A stretch of 64,000 nt of DNA from Bacteroidota bacterium (GTDB taxonomy: Bacteria; Bacteroidota; Bacteroidia; JABDFU01), in the NCBI GenBank assembly GCA_013286385.1, contig JABDFU010000003.1, forward strand, positions 31,321 through 95,320, given 5' to 3'. Shown here one piece after another: positions 48,917-58,802 of this stretch; the stretch's first letter is position 1, and each line of letters begins with the position of its first letter. The notes beneath the pieces are model-generated. The model had not been told where the DNA came from and searched no databases. It saw only the letters and a list, made by a program, of their open reading frames with translations. A program made the position numbers and the translations under genes.

Positions 48917-49033
48917 ATGAAAAAATCAATCATTCTTCTTGCTTTACTAGCCGGTGTCTTTTTATCTTCCTGCATTTGTTATGGTGGCGAACACCGTCAT
49001 TGGGGATGGCACCATCACCACGAGGAACGCTGA
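48917..49033 (+). CDS. 38-aa His-rich small lipoprotein MKKSIILLALLAGVFLSSCICYGGEHRHWGWHHHHEER
   Basis: Signal sequence with lipobox (LSSC) and His-rich mature part; read directly. Confidence 0.45.
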   Translation: MKKSIILLALLAGVFLSSCICYGGEHRHWGWHHHHEER

Positions 49034-49067
49034 ACCAGCAACTCCTTTAAATCAATGAATACTCTTC

Positions 49068-49117
49068 TCAATTCAGACACTGAGAATTTCAATTCAAATT
49101 CTCAGTGTCTGAATTGA
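49068..49117. repeat. Perfect inverted repeat, 22-bp stem with 6-nt loop
   Basis: TCAATTCAGACACTGAGAATTT-CAATTC-AAATTCTCAGTGTCTGAATTGA. Confidence 0.9.
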
Positions 49118-49151
49118 AATTGTACAGGTTTGATTTTTTTACTATGTTTAC

Positions 49152-49169
49152 AAACCGAACAGTCGGTTT
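49152..49169. promoter_or_regulatory. Candidate TetR operator AAACCGA-ACAG-TCGGTTT
   Basis: Perfect 7+4+7 palindrome 17 bp before the TetR start; layout typical of autoregulated TetR genes. Confidence 0.6.
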
Positions 49170-49186
49170 TTTATTCAGGATCAATT

Positions 49187-49816
49187 ATGCGTGAAAAATC
49201 AGGGGCCACCCGAAGGGTTATTTTAGCTGCCGCCCTTCAGCTTTTTTTGAAAAAGGGATACAAGGAAGTTTCCTATCAGGATTTGATTGGACGGACCGGT
49301 CTTTCAAAGGGTGCTATTTATCATCATTTCAAATCCAAAGAAGAACTGCTGGTTTCAGTATTTGAATTTCTTATGCAATCCATGCAGCAACCTGAAGTGG
49401 TACAACCCGAACTGAAAGTCAAAGACATGGCTTCCTTCAGAAAATTATTTCTTGAAACAAAACAAAAACAATTCGAGAGCTTCAAAAAAATGCAGGCTGG
49501 AGGTACATTAAAATTCAACAAACTGCTTTTTTTCCTTGAGGCTATAAACGAAAACGAAAAACTAAAAAAAATCATCACAGAACTGTTAGCGAAAGAAACC
49601 CTGTTCCTTGAAAACTGCTTTCGGGGTTTAAAAAAACACAATCAGATACCCAGAGGGAGTGATCCGGCTCTTTTGGCAAAGGCTTTGTTCTTAATGCTGC
49701 AAGGAGCTGAAATGATTCTGTTTTTTGTCCAAAACAATGAACAGATGGAAAATTTCATGAAAACATACGACGAAACAATACAACGCTTTTTTACAATTTT
49801 ACAAAAGAACGATTAA
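49187..49816 (+). CDS. TetR/AcrR family transcriptional regulator
   Basis: RRVILAAALQLFLKKGYKEVSYQDLIGRTGLSKGAIYHHFKSKEEL; start at ATG 49187. Confidence 0.9.
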   Translation: MREKSGATRRVILAAALQLFLKKGYKEVSYQDLIGRTGLSKGAIYHHFKSKEELLVSVFEFLMQSMQQPEVVQPELKVKDMASFRKLFLETKQKQFESFKKMQAGGTLKFNKLLFFLEAINENEKLKKIITELLAKETLFLENCFRGLKKHNQIPRGSDPALLAKALFLMLQGAEMILFFVQNNEQMENFMKTYDETIQRFFTILQKND

Positions 49817-49835
49817 TTTATATCCGAATCAGAAC

Positions 49836-50582
49836 ATGTTAAAAACTACACTCTTCTGTTCAATGCTTTTTTTCAGCGCTTTTACGAGTGACGATCAGAA
49901 AGCCAGGGAAATAGTAACAAAGGCCGAAACCAATATGCGGGGTCTCTCTTCTATAATGGAAATGACCATCCAGATCATTCGCCCTACCTGGACACGAAGC
50001 ATGAGTGTCAAAACCTGGAGCAAAGGTGAGCAGTACTCGCTTATGCTGGTGACTGCTCCGGCAAAAGATGCGGGCACGCTGTTTCTGAAAAGGGTAAGGG
50101 AAATCTGGAACTGGGTGCCAAGCATCGAACGGGTCGTCAAACTGCCGCCCTCCATGATGGCCCAGAGTTTTATGGGTACAGATTTTACAAATGACGATCT
50201 GGTAAAAGCCTCTTCGCGTATCGACGACTACGCCCACAAAATAACGGGAGACACGATACTTGAGGAACGAAAATGCTGGAAAATAGAAATGATACCCCTG
50301 CCTGAAGCGGCTGTAGTGTGGAGCAAAGTAAACATGTGGATAGACCAGAAGGATTATCTTGAACTTCGAATAGAATTTTTCGATGAAGACAACAAACTGG
50401 TGAATAGTCTGCAGTGCTCTGACATCAAAACCATCGGGGGGCGTATCCTTCCCTGCAAAATGGAAATGATACCGGCCGGAAAAAAAGGTCAGAAAACTGT
50501 TATCACCTACAACAGTGCTCTGTTTAATACGACTTTCAGCGATGATTTCTTTACTACGCAAAATATGAAAAAAGCAAAATGA
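49836..50582 (+). CDS. LolA-like outer membrane lipoprotein-sorting protein
   Basis: MTIQIIRPTWTRSMSVKTWSKGEQYSLMLVTAPAKDAGTLFLKR...WNWVPSIERVVKLPPSMM. Confidence 0.8.
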   Translation: MLKTTLFCSMLFFSAFTSDDQKAREIVTKAETNMRGLSSIMEMTIQIIRPTWTRSMSVKTWSKGEQYSLMLVTAPAKDAGTLFLKRVREIWNWVPSIERVVKLPPSMMAQSFMGTDFTNDDLVKASSRIDDYAHKITGDTILEERKCWKIEMIPLPEAAVVWSKVNMWIDQKDYLELRIEFFDEDNKLVNSLQCSDIKTIGGRILPCKMEMIPAGKKGQKTVITYNSALFNTTFSDDFFTTQNMKKAK

Positions 50583-51835
50583 TGTACCTGCTTCTGGCCT
50601 GGAGGAATATGTGGAGAAGCCGGCGGCGAACGCTTATCACCATCTCATCGATTTTCTTTGCAGTATTGTTCGCCATTGTTATGAGAGTAATGATGGTGGG
50701 GATCTTTGACAAAATGATTTCTGATACCGTCAGCATGTCCTGTGGATATCTTCAGATTCAGCATTCGGGATATTGGGACAATAAATCGATTGACAGCACC
50801 TTTGAAGAAAACCCCTTGCTTATCGAAATCCTGAATACGGATAAACGCATTACCACCTGGAATCCGCATCTGGAATCTTTTGCTCTGGCTTCAACAGGAG
50901 AACGCACGAAAGGGATACTCGTGACAGGGATCGATCAGGAAAAGGAGAACAGGGTTTCGAAACTTTCAGAAAAGATAAGCTCGGGCAGGTATCTTGATCA
51001 GAATGACAAAGGCATTCTGCTGGCCGAAGGACTCGCAGCGTATCTGAACCTGAAAGTCAATGACACGGTCGTACTGCTGGGTCAGGGCTACCAGGGCAAT
51101 ACGGCTGCAGGAAAATACCTGGTTAAAGGTATTGTTAAACTTCCCATACCCCAAATGAACAAATCTATGGCCTGGCTGCCCATGCAAGGCAGCCGGGATT
51201 TCTTAAGTACAGGCGCAAGGTATACCTCCTTTTCCTTAATGGTCCGTGACAGAATGCAGGTGGGGGAGGTAAAGCAGGATTTGCTGGATAAAATTGCAGG
51301 GATGCGTGCTACTGCAGGAGTAAATTATACTCCGGGATCGAGTTACACCATCATGACCTGGCAACAAATGCTGCCCGAGCTCGATCAGCTATTTCAGGCA
51401 AAAATGGCCCAGAATGTAATCATGTCGGGGATACTCTACCTGGTCATCGCGTTCGGAATATTCGGCACGATCCTGATGATGCTCAATGAGCGTATGCACG
51501 AATTCGGCATCCTTATCGCCATCGGCATGAAAAAAAGAATTCTTGCCGGCATCGTGGTTCTGGAGCTGATCCTGATGTCATTGACCGGAACCTTGCTGGG
51601 GATTGCAGGAGCCTTTCCACTCGTTTTGTATTTCCGGTTTCACCCGGTCAGACTGGGTGGAGATTGGGCCAAAACTGCTGAGAAATTCAACTTCTCTCCG
51701 GTCATTCAGCCCTCGGCAGATTTAAAACATTTTATTATTCAGGGCTATGCCGTTTTATCCATAGCAGTTGTTCTTTCACTTTATGCACTTGTAAAAATAA
51801 ATCGTCTGAAAGCAATCGAAGCTATAAACAGTTAA
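50579..51835 (+). CDS. ABC transporter permease (FtsX/LolCE-like)
   Basis: WRNMWRSRRRTLITISSIFFAVLFAIVM, MLNERMHEFGILIAIGMKKR; 4-bp overlap with upstream CDS. Confidence 0.85.
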   Translation: MMYLLLAWRNMWRSRRRTLITISSIFFAVLFAIVMRVMMVGIFDKMISDTVSMSCGYLQIQHSGYWDNKSIDSTFEENPLLIEILNTDKRITTWNPHLESFALASTGERTKGILVTGIDQEKENRVSKLSEKISSGRYLDQNDKGILLAEGLAAYLNLKVNDTVVLLGQGYQGNTAAGKYLVKGIVKLPIPQMNKSMAWLPMQGSRDFLSTGARYTSFSLMVRDRMQVGEVKQDLLDKIAGMRATAGVNYTPGSSYTIMTWQQMLPELDQLFQAKMAQNVIMSGILYLVIAFGIFGTILMMLNERMHEFGILIAIGMKKRILAGIVVLELILMSLTGTLLGIAGAFPLVLYFRFHPVRLGGDWAKTAEKFNFSPVIQPSADLKHFIIQGYAVLSIAVVLSLYALVKINRLKAIEAINS

Positions 51836-51855
51836 TATCAAAACATAAACAGTAC

Positions 51856-53073
51856 ATGATGCTTTTAAAAATCGCCTGGAGAAATATCTGGAGAAACAAG
51901 ATGCGAAGCATTGTTGTACTTTCATCAGTAGCGATCGGACTGTTTGCAGGAATGTTTATGATCGCTTTTTTTCAGGGTTTGATGAAACAGGAAGTTGACA
52001 ATGCCATCGAAACCCAGCTGTCGCATATTCAAGTACACAACCCGGTCTTCCCTGAAGACAAAGAAGTCGGCGCCCTGATTGAAAACGGCAGCGGTCTGCT
52101 GGAAAAATTCAAACAGGATCCGGCTGTTAAAGCTGCATCAGGACGGGTAATTACAACAGGAATGATTTCCTGCGCATCAACAGCAGCCGGCGTTGAAATT
52201 CACGGCATAGTTGTTTCGGATGAAAAAAACATCAGCAGTGTCACAGTGGATCTGACCGAAGGATCCTATTTCAGCCGGGGCGGGAAAAACGAAATCGTGA
52301 TCGGCAAAAAACTGGCCGGTAAACTCGCCGTTCAACTGCACAGTAAAATTGTACTGACCATTCAAACCAAAAGCGGGGACCTCACTGCAGGTTCATTCCG
52401 TGTCGCAGGATTATTTCGCTCCAGAAATTCATCTTTCGACGAAACGACAGTATTTACAAAACAGGACGATCTGGCTCAACTGCTGGGAACCGGAAAGGAA
52501 ATACACGAGATCGCCTTGCTCCTGAAAGACGGCAAACAGGCTGATCCGATTGCAGCCTCCTATAAAAAACAATACCCCTCTTTGCTTGTCCAGACCTGGT
52601 CAGAGATTGAACCTGAAATGGCCATGCTTACCGGACTCATGGACCAGATGATGTACATTATCATTGGCATTATTTTACTGGCGCTGATGTTTGGCATCAT
52701 CAACACGATGCTCATGGCAGTACTCGAAAGACAGCGGGAATTCGGAATGCTGATGGCCATCGGGATGAACAAAGTGCGTGTCTTTTTCATGGTATTATTG
52801 GAATCCTTTATGCTGACTTGCATCGGACTTCCGGCTGGCATTCTTCTGACCATCGTGTTTGTGCGGTATTTCGCCAGCAGGGGAATTGATCTTTCGGCTT
52901 TCTCAGAGGCCTTGTCCCAGCTTGGATTCAGTTCTATCGTTTACCCTGAGCTCCAACAGTCGATGTTTCTGCCCATTACGCTGATGACGGCGCTCAGCGC
53001 TATTTTATCTGCCATTTATCCGGCTTTGAAGGCCCTTCAATTCAAACCCGCTGTAGCCATTCATAAAATCTGA
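51856..53073 (+). CDS. ABC transporter permease (FtsX/LolCE-like), second copy
   Basis: AWRNIWRNKMRSIVVLSSVAIGLFAGMFM, VLERQREFGMLMAIGMNK. Confidence 0.85.
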   Translation: MMLLKIAWRNIWRNKMRSIVVLSSVAIGLFAGMFMIAFFQGLMKQEVDNAIETQLSHIQVHNPVFPEDKEVGALIENGSGLLEKFKQDPAVKAASGRVITTGMISCASTAAGVEIHGIVVSDEKNISSVTVDLTEGSYFSRGGKNEIVIGKKLAGKLAVQLHSKIVLTIQTKSGDLTAGSFRVAGLFRSRNSSFDETTVFTKQDDLAQLLGTGKEIHEIALLLKDGKQADPIAASYKKQYPSLLVQTWSEIEPEMAMLTGLMDQMMYIIIGIILLALMFGIINTMLMAVLERQREFGMLMAIGMNKVRVFFMVLLESFMLTCIGLPAGILLTIVFVRYFASRGIDLSAFSEALSQLGFSSIVYPELQQSMFLPITLMTALSAILSAIYPALKALQFKPAVAIHKI

Positions 53074-53087
53074 ACAAATCAACTGCC

Positions 53088-53783
53088 ATGAACACGATAA
53101 TAGAATTGCACAACCTGTCGAAAGTCTACAATCCCAAAACCATTCCGGTTTATGCCGTTAACGGTGTGGACCTGCAGATAGAAGAAGGCGAATTTACAGC
53201 CCTTGTAGGACCTTCAGGTTCAGGGAAAACCACCCTGCTCAATCTGATCGGGGGATTGGATTACCCCAGCGGAGGAGAAGTAAAAATCGAAGGGGTGGAT
53301 ATCACCAAAATGAACGAAAACAAACTCATCGATTTCAGGCTTAAGAACATCGGATTTGTGTTTCAGGCGTACAACCTGATTCCTGTACTTACGGCCAGAG
53401 AGAATGTCGAATTTGTTATGCTGATGCAAAAAAAACCAAAAATCGAAAGAGATAAGCTCGTTGCAGATTTACTCACGGAAGTCGGACTCAGCGACAAACG
53501 GGACAGCAGGCCCTCTGAACTCTCGGGAGGACAGCAACAGAGAGTGGCGGTTGCGCGGGCGCTCGCGTCGAAGCCGCGGTTCATCCTCGCGGATGAACCA
53601 ACCGCCAACCTGGATTCGAAATCTGCAACAAACCTTCTTGAAATCATGGCCAAGCTCAACAAAGAAGATCACATGACATTTTTATTTTCCACGCATGACC
53701 AACGGGTAATTGATAAAGCCCGGCGTATCGTTACCCTGGTGGACGGCAAGGTAATTTCAGATACCAAAAATCAGCCCCATTAG
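53088..53783 (+). CDS. ABC transporter ATP-binding protein (LolD/MacB type)
   Basis: Walker A GPSGSGKT, LSGGQQQRVAVARAL, Walker B FILADEPTANLD. Confidence 0.93.
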   Translation: MNTIIELHNLSKVYNPKTIPVYAVNGVDLQIEEGEFTALVGPSGSGKTTLLNLIGGLDYPSGGEVKIEGVDITKMNENKLIDFRLKNIGFVFQAYNLIPVLTARENVEFVMLMQKKPKIERDKLVADLLTEVGLSDKRDSRPSELSGGQQQRVAVARALASKPRFILADEPTANLDSKSATNLLEIMAKLNKEDHMTFLFSTHDQRVIDKARRIVTLVDGKVISDTKNQPH

Positions 53784-53792
53784 TTCTTTTGA

Positions 53793-55034
53793 ATGCACAG
53801 GAATTTGGGAACTCACAACACTATAAATTCAGGACGTTTCAATTGCAGGATGATACTGCTGCAGGTACTTTCCTGTTGTTTAATCGTAAGTGAGAAATCA
53901 GCCGCACAGACTGATTCGGCACAAGCCGCTGCCGCTTCAATCAGGCACGATCCCACATTCACCCTCAAGGGGTATGTTAAATTCCTCGAACAGGTGAGCT
54001 ACTCCCCCAACCCGGCAGAAGCGCTTACGAATGAGCTCCTGCACAACCGTCTCAACTTTCTCTACCGTCCCTCGGATCATTTCAAATACAGGCTGGAAAT
54101 ACGTAACCGCATTTACTATGGTCAGCTGGTGCAGGAATATCCGGGCTATTCAGCTCTGGTAGCAGCACCTCAGGGTACATTTGACCTGAGCAAAAACTGG
54201 ATCAACCAGAATGGAATACTGGCCAACAGCACAATTGACCGGGCAAGCGCCGAATATACGGATGACAAATGGGACATCACGCTGGGCAGGCAGCGCATCA
54301 ACTGGGGGATTAATACGGTGTGGACACCAAACGATATTTTTAATACTTTCAACTATTTTGACTTTGATTACGAGGAACGTCCGGGCTCTGACGCAGCGAG
54401 AGTTCAATATGCCTTTAACAGCTCTTCCTCCTTGGATCTGGCCATCAGTCCCGGCCTTACAAAAACGATGGATGTGGGAGCATTGATGTACCACTTCAAC
54501 CGATGGAATTATGATTTTCAGATGTTCTCAGGTATTTACCACCAGGACTATGTGGCAGGAGCGGGTTGGGCCGGAAATATTTTCAATGCAGGTTTTAAGG
54601 CAGAACTATCGTACTTTACGCCTTACCAGGAGGCTACAGACAGCGGAACCTGGACGGCTTCTGTTTCCTTTGACTACGGTTTCAAAAACGGGATTTATCT
54701 ATTGGTATCGGGCCTCTACAACGGCCGGGGTACGGACAGCATCCCCAATATCGCCAAACTTACAACGGAAACATTGTCTGCAGAAAACATCTTCCCTTTC
54801 AGGTACACCCTCTTTGCCGAAATTACCTACTCCTTCAGCCCGATATGGAAGGGATCTCTGGCCGGGATGTATTCTCCCGCCGGAAATGCGGTGATCATCC
54901 TTCCCACACTTACCTGGTCGGTGGCCAACAACTGGGCCCTCGATTTTATCGCACAGTCCTTCTATTCAGAGACCGGTCATACGTATGGTGCACTGGGATC
55001 AGGCGTTTACCTGAGACTCAAGTGGGGATTTTGA
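53793..55034 (+). CDS. Outer-membrane beta-barrel protein (DUF1302-like)
   Basis: WDITLGRQRINWGINTVWTPNDIFNTFNYFDFDYEERPGSDAARVQY; barrel C-terminus. Confidence 0.65.
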   Translation: MHRNLGTHNTINSGRFNCRMILLQVLSCCLIVSEKSAAQTDSAQAAAASIRHDPTFTLKGYVKFLEQVSYSPNPAEALTNELLHNRLNFLYRPSDHFKYRLEIRNRIYYGQLVQEYPGYSALVAAPQGTFDLSKNWINQNGILANSTIDRASAEYTDDKWDITLGRQRINWGINTVWTPNDIFNTFNYFDFDYEERPGSDAARVQYAFNSSSSLDLAISPGLTKTMDVGALMYHFNRWNYDFQMFSGIYHQDYVAGAGWAGNIFNAGFKAELSYFTPYQEATDSGTWTASVSFDYGFKNGIYLLVSGLYNGRGTDSIPNIAKLTTETLSAENIFPFRYTLFAEITYSFSPIWKGSLAGMYSPAGNAVIILPTLTWSVANNWALDFIAQSFYSETGHTYGALGSGVYLRLKWGF

Positions 55035-55055
55035 AAAAATCAGTAATTTAATACA

Positions 55056-56747
55056 ATGAAGATTCTTCAAACCCTGGTGTTCACCTGTCTGATTGCAGTA
55101 TTCTTCGAAACTGAAACTTACGGTATTTCGCAAATCATTCCCGGGCCTGATACCATCAGAACAAATACCCTGATCAGCAGCAGTTGCATTATTAACGGAA
55201 ACCTGGTTTTGATCAATGGGAGTACCCTGAATGTTGACCTGAGCAATGCAGCTTCGGATACCTTTGTCGTAAGGGGAAACATTGTGCTCATGGGAAATGC
55301 TGTTTTATGGGTGCATGCCGCATCGGTTTCAGCCGATGCGCAGTTTATTGTTTCCAACCCCGTTACAAACCAGCGAAGCATTACAACACTGGACAGCAGC
55401 AGGGTTCAGCTTGAAAATATTGAATTCAGAACCCAGGAAGGCAACCTGACCGGTGCATCCTGTTTTTACATGAATTACAATGCCCGGAATAAATCAATAC
55501 TGTATGTAGACAATTGCTTTCTGAACAATCAGACAGCATGGCTGCTTTGCAATTTGAAGAATAGTTCAACGTTAATTGAATACGTATCGAAAAATGTGCC
55601 CTGCGAAACCTACCTGCAGGATTCAGCTGAAGCGGCTTATCATGGTGCAGCTACAAGTGCAGGGCTCTGGCTCGATTTTCAGACCAACGGCCAAACCCTG
55701 AATCTACCTTCAAATCAAGCCGTCCCCTACTCCTGGAAAATCGGCCGGGGCCAGGGCGGGATTACAACCCCCTGGTACTTGGAAATTGACACAGCCAATC
55801 CCGGAATCGGGGTGCAGATTTTTCCGACCGCAAAACTAACCGTGAACGGAACAGGCCTTCCGGCCACCGGAGAACTGAAAGTGGCTCTTAATTATTCGAA
55901 CAATACCGACACAGTAAGAAATCTGAGCGTGGGACTTCAAAATACAATCCTAAACAACGGTCCTGGCGGAGGGGTGACACTCAACAACGTGAACCTTGGA
56001 CCGATTGCCTGGCAGGTCTATGCATTGATTGATGAAAATTTAACTATTAAAAACTGTACAGTAAATGAAATAGGAATTGGCGGACCAAGTACGGTTACGG
56101 TTGACAGTTCGGTCCTGCAGCTTGCACTCCTGGCCGCGGTCGGTCAGGACGGAAGCTCGCTTACGGTTAACAATTCCCAAATCTGGAACCAGTTTATTAC
56201 GGCGGCTAATAAAAGCCGCCTCACACTTAACAATTGCAGTGTCACCGGAAGCCATTTCTATACCTCGGATACTGCTTCACGTATTGTAGTAAACGGAGGT
56301 TGCTTTTTCAGCAATCCCTCGGGTTGTACAGAAAGCAACATGGTGAATAGTTCAACAGGCATACCCAATTGCAACCCTTTTATTCCAGCTGGTTATCCTC
56401 AGAATTTAACGCCTGCAACGGTTACTTTTTCAGGAGTCAGCAGTTCCTGCCCCACAGGAATTGAACAGGTGATAAATACTGCGTGGCAGATAAAAGTGTA
56501 TCCCAACCCAGGCAGCGGAAAATTCACAATTCAAATGGAAGACGGACAATTAAAAAATTACAGTGAAGTAAGTCAAAATCCAATCCTTGAAATTTACAAT
56601 ACCATGGGAGAACGAATTTTTTCAGAAATGGCTGTCGCATCTTCAACGAACGAAGTTGATTTATCACCTCAGCCCTCAGGAATTTATTTCCTGCGGATAG
56701 ACTTCGTAAACGGTTCGGCGGTCAGTAAAATATTCCTTCAGAAATAA
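55056..56747 (+). CDS. T9SS type A sorting-domain secreted protein
   Basis: IKVYPNPGSGKFTIQM...ILEIYNTMGERIF...VDLSPQPSGIYFLRIDF...KIFLQK. Confidence 0.8.
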   Translation: MKILQTLVFTCLIAVFFETETYGISQIIPGPDTIRTNTLISSSCIINGNLVLINGSTLNVDLSNAASDTFVVRGNIVLMGNAVLWVHAASVSADAQFIVSNPVTNQRSITTLDSSRVQLENIEFRTQEGNLTGASCFYMNYNARNKSILYVDNCFLNNQTAWLLCNLKNSSTLIEYVSKNVPCETYLQDSAEAAYHGAATSAGLWLDFQTNGQTLNLPSNQAVPYSWKIGRGQGGITTPWYLEIDTANPGIGVQIFPTAKLTVNGTGLPATGELKVALNYSNNTDTVRNLSVGLQNTILNNGPGGGVTLNNVNLGPIAWQVYALIDENLTIKNCTVNEIGIGGPSTVTVDSSVLQLALLAAVGQDGSSLTVNNSQIWNQFITAANKSRLTLNNCSVTGSHFYTSDTASRIVVNGGCFFSNPSGCTESNMVNSSTGIPNCNPFIPAGYPQNLTPATVTFSGVSSSCPTGIEQVINTAWQIKVYPNPGSGKFTIQMEDGQLKNYSEVSQNPILEIYNTMGERIFSEMAVASSTNEVDLSPQPSGIYFLRIDFVNGSAVSKIFLQK

Positions 56748-56766
56748 CTGTGGATTAAATCTGACT

Positions 56767-57192
56767 CTACTGCTGATCTGACAGCGCATTCCCGGATGCA
56801 TTTCCTGCAAAACCCGCTGAAATTCTCCTTCCGCCAAAATCAAAATTAACTGTGTAAAAGGTATAAGCAGGAACCATTCCCTTTAGCTGGAAGCCGTCAG
56901 AGAGGTACGGTATGAAATCAGAAACTACAAAACTGCTGTCGGGCAATTGAAAAACAACATTGCCACTGATGCCGGTGTTGCCCACCGGATTTACGCTTGC
57001 ATCAAGCAAAAACACAAAAGATTTATCCTTCGTGAACAGCGTTTCAATAAAATAATTTCCGCCGGCTTCCTTCACCTGACCTCCATGCGGAGCCTTTACG
57101 GTGATAGTATTTTGTGAAAATGCAGTTCCGGTAAGGGCAAAGGAGAAAACCCCTGCCAGTAAAAGTTGCGCAATTCTTGTATTAATTCTCAT
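56767..57192 (-). CDS. Secreted protein of unknown function
   Basis: Signal peptide; ITVKAPHGGQVKEAGGNYFIETLF. Confidence 0.5.
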   Translation of the reverse strand: MRINTRIAQLLLAGVFSFALTGTAFSQNTITVKAPHGGQVKEAGGNYFIETLFTKDKSFVFLLDASVNPVGNTGISGNVVFQLPDSSFVVSDFIPYLSDGFQLKGMVPAYTFYTVNFDFGGRRISAGFAGNASGNALSDQQ

Positions 57193-57283
57193 TTCAATTT
57201 TCCTTTTAATCGTTCTAATTTAAGCTTTAGAAACGACTTGTTTTCTATCTGCCAAAAGTAATCCGTATGCTCGCCGGCAACAA

Positions 57284-57295
57284 TGACGACTATCA
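57284..57295. promoter_or_regulatory. FNR/CRP-like site with one mismatch (TGACGACTATCA)
   Basis: TGAC-N4-ATCA in the divergent intergenic region 57193-57372. Confidence 0.3.
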
Positions 57296-57372
57296 CTTGC
57301 AGTATTGCGTTAAATCATAGAAAAAGCTGATCAGTTTGGCCATCTTCGTGAAATGAAAAATAAAATTGAGAA

Positions 57373-57777
57373 ATGGAAAAGATAGAAACCATAAAATCAG
57401 CAGGCCTTCTGGAGGAAGGCCTGGACGTATTGCATCAAGAAAGTCAGGAATGGCTAAGCGAGGTCGCATTCTGGAAGGACGAAGTTGAGTTTTATTATGG
57501 ACTTGTTGTTCGTAAGACCATCCACAAACTCCCGGTGACCAGCAAAGATGCTGCTGCGAAAATTGAAGGTGAACTTATTCGCATCACAGGAGGCGAATTG
57601 GATCAGCTTCAGCAAGAAATTGAAATGCACGAATATTACCTGAACCAGTTGCTGGAGTCTAAACAGACCGATGAGGAGCGGTACCGGGAAAAACACAAAT
57701 TACTGCTGAACAAGATACATGATTTTGAAACTAAATTCAAATCCCTCAAAGCAGACATATTTAAGCTGACCCGATAA
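57373..57777 (+). CDS. Coiled-coil protein of unknown function
   Basis: 134 aa, helical, EVAFWKDEVEFYYGLVVRK. Confidence 0.5.
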   Translation: MEKIETIKSAGLLEEGLDVLHQESQEWLSEVAFWKDEVEFYYGLVVRKTIHKLPVTSKDAAAKIEGELIRITGGELDQLQQEIEMHEYYLNQLLESKQTDEERYREKHKLLLNKIHDFETKFKSLKADIFKLTR

Positions 57778-57799
57778 AAATCGGGTGAAGAACTAAAAA

Positions 57800-58654
57800 T
57801 CAGGTGAAAATAATCGGATCGTTTTTATAATGGAAAGCCATCAACGGAATGTCCGTATGATACGCCATCTTACGGGTAAGGCTGGTTCCGAATAAATGAG
57901 TGAACAGATTGCGGTGGTGAGTAGACATCACGAGCAAATCGGCCGGCAGGTTTTTCGAATACTCTTCGAGTTTCTTTCGGGTGTCTTTGCCGTAAACAAT
58001 ACTGTAGGTTATTTTCTTATACTTCAGCCTGGAGCCAATTTTGGAAACGAACACATTCATCATCTCTTTTTCGCTCTGGGGAATATAATCCCCTCCTGAC
58101 ACATGCACGATGTGCAGTTTTGCATCAAAGGGTTGAATCAGTTTGATCAGAATTTTCAATGAAGGAAGGTCGTTCATGCGATAGTCACTGGCATACACCA
58201 CTCGCCTGATTTTTGAAAAACGGGCCTTTTCGGGCACAGCGATAACAGGACATTCCGCCTTCTCAATCACGGCAGCTGCATTGCTGCCGACAACCACAGC
58301 TTTGATGCCGCTTGCTCCTTTTGTACCCATGATCACCATTGCAATCTTTTTTTCTTTAATTGTATCCAAAATGGCATCCAGTGCAAAATTTTGCTTGCAA
58401 AGGATGGTACATTTGGCCAATCCGGACTTTTTAACCCTGGCCTGAAGGGTTTTTAGGTTGCCAATTGCTTCTTTTTCGTCGCTGACAATTTTAGCATAGG
58501 CGAAATCCACCGGCACATCACTGGTCACCACTGCTACGTGACAAGCGTGAAGCAGCAGCAAGGACATCTTTTCTTTTTTTGCAAAAGCAACGGCATAACT
58601 CAGGGCACAATCGGCACTTTTAGAAAAATCCGTCGGAACTAAAATGGTTTTCAT
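57800..58654 (-). CDS. Universal stress protein, tandem Usp domains
   Basis: ILVPTDFSKSADCALSYAVAFA, MVIMGTKGASGIKAVVVGSNAAAVIEKAECPVIAVP. Confidence 0.85.
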   Translation of the reverse strand: MKTILVPTDFSKSADCALSYAVAFAKKEKMSLLLLHACHVAVVTSDVPVDFAYAKIVSDEKEAIGNLKTLQARVKKSGLAKCTILCKQNFALDAILDTIKEKKIAMVIMGTKGASGIKAVVVGSNAAAVIEKAECPVIAVPEKARFSKIRRVVYASDYRMNDLPSLKILIKLIQPFDAKLHIVHVSGGDYIPQSEKEMMNVFVSKIGSRLKYKKITYSIVYGKDTRKKLEEYSKNLPADLLVMSTHHRNLFTHLFGTSLTRKMAYHTDIPLMAFHYKNDPIIFT

Positions 58655-58802
58655 GTATATATCTGTTTTTAATTTAAAAAGTTATTTTCTAAAGTTAGCC
58701 GGCCTGGTTATTCTTCAATATGACCTTACTCATGAAGCCTCTTGAGGCATATCATTCGTAAAAATAGCAGTTTTTGTCTATTTTTGGGCCGATTTGATCG
58801 CT

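Noticed and set aside
49860-50561. 233-aa minus ORF opposite the LolA-like gene
   Set aside because: Antisense to a clearly recognised CDS; His/Phe-rich composition and no recognisable motif.
53363-53676. Small ORFs overlapping the ABC ATPase
   Set aside because: Out-of-frame shadows over Walker/signature motifs.
58720-58731. Possible FNR-like site TGACCTTACTCA between USP and DnaJ
   Set aside because: Two mismatches from TGAT-N4-ATCA; too weak to count.
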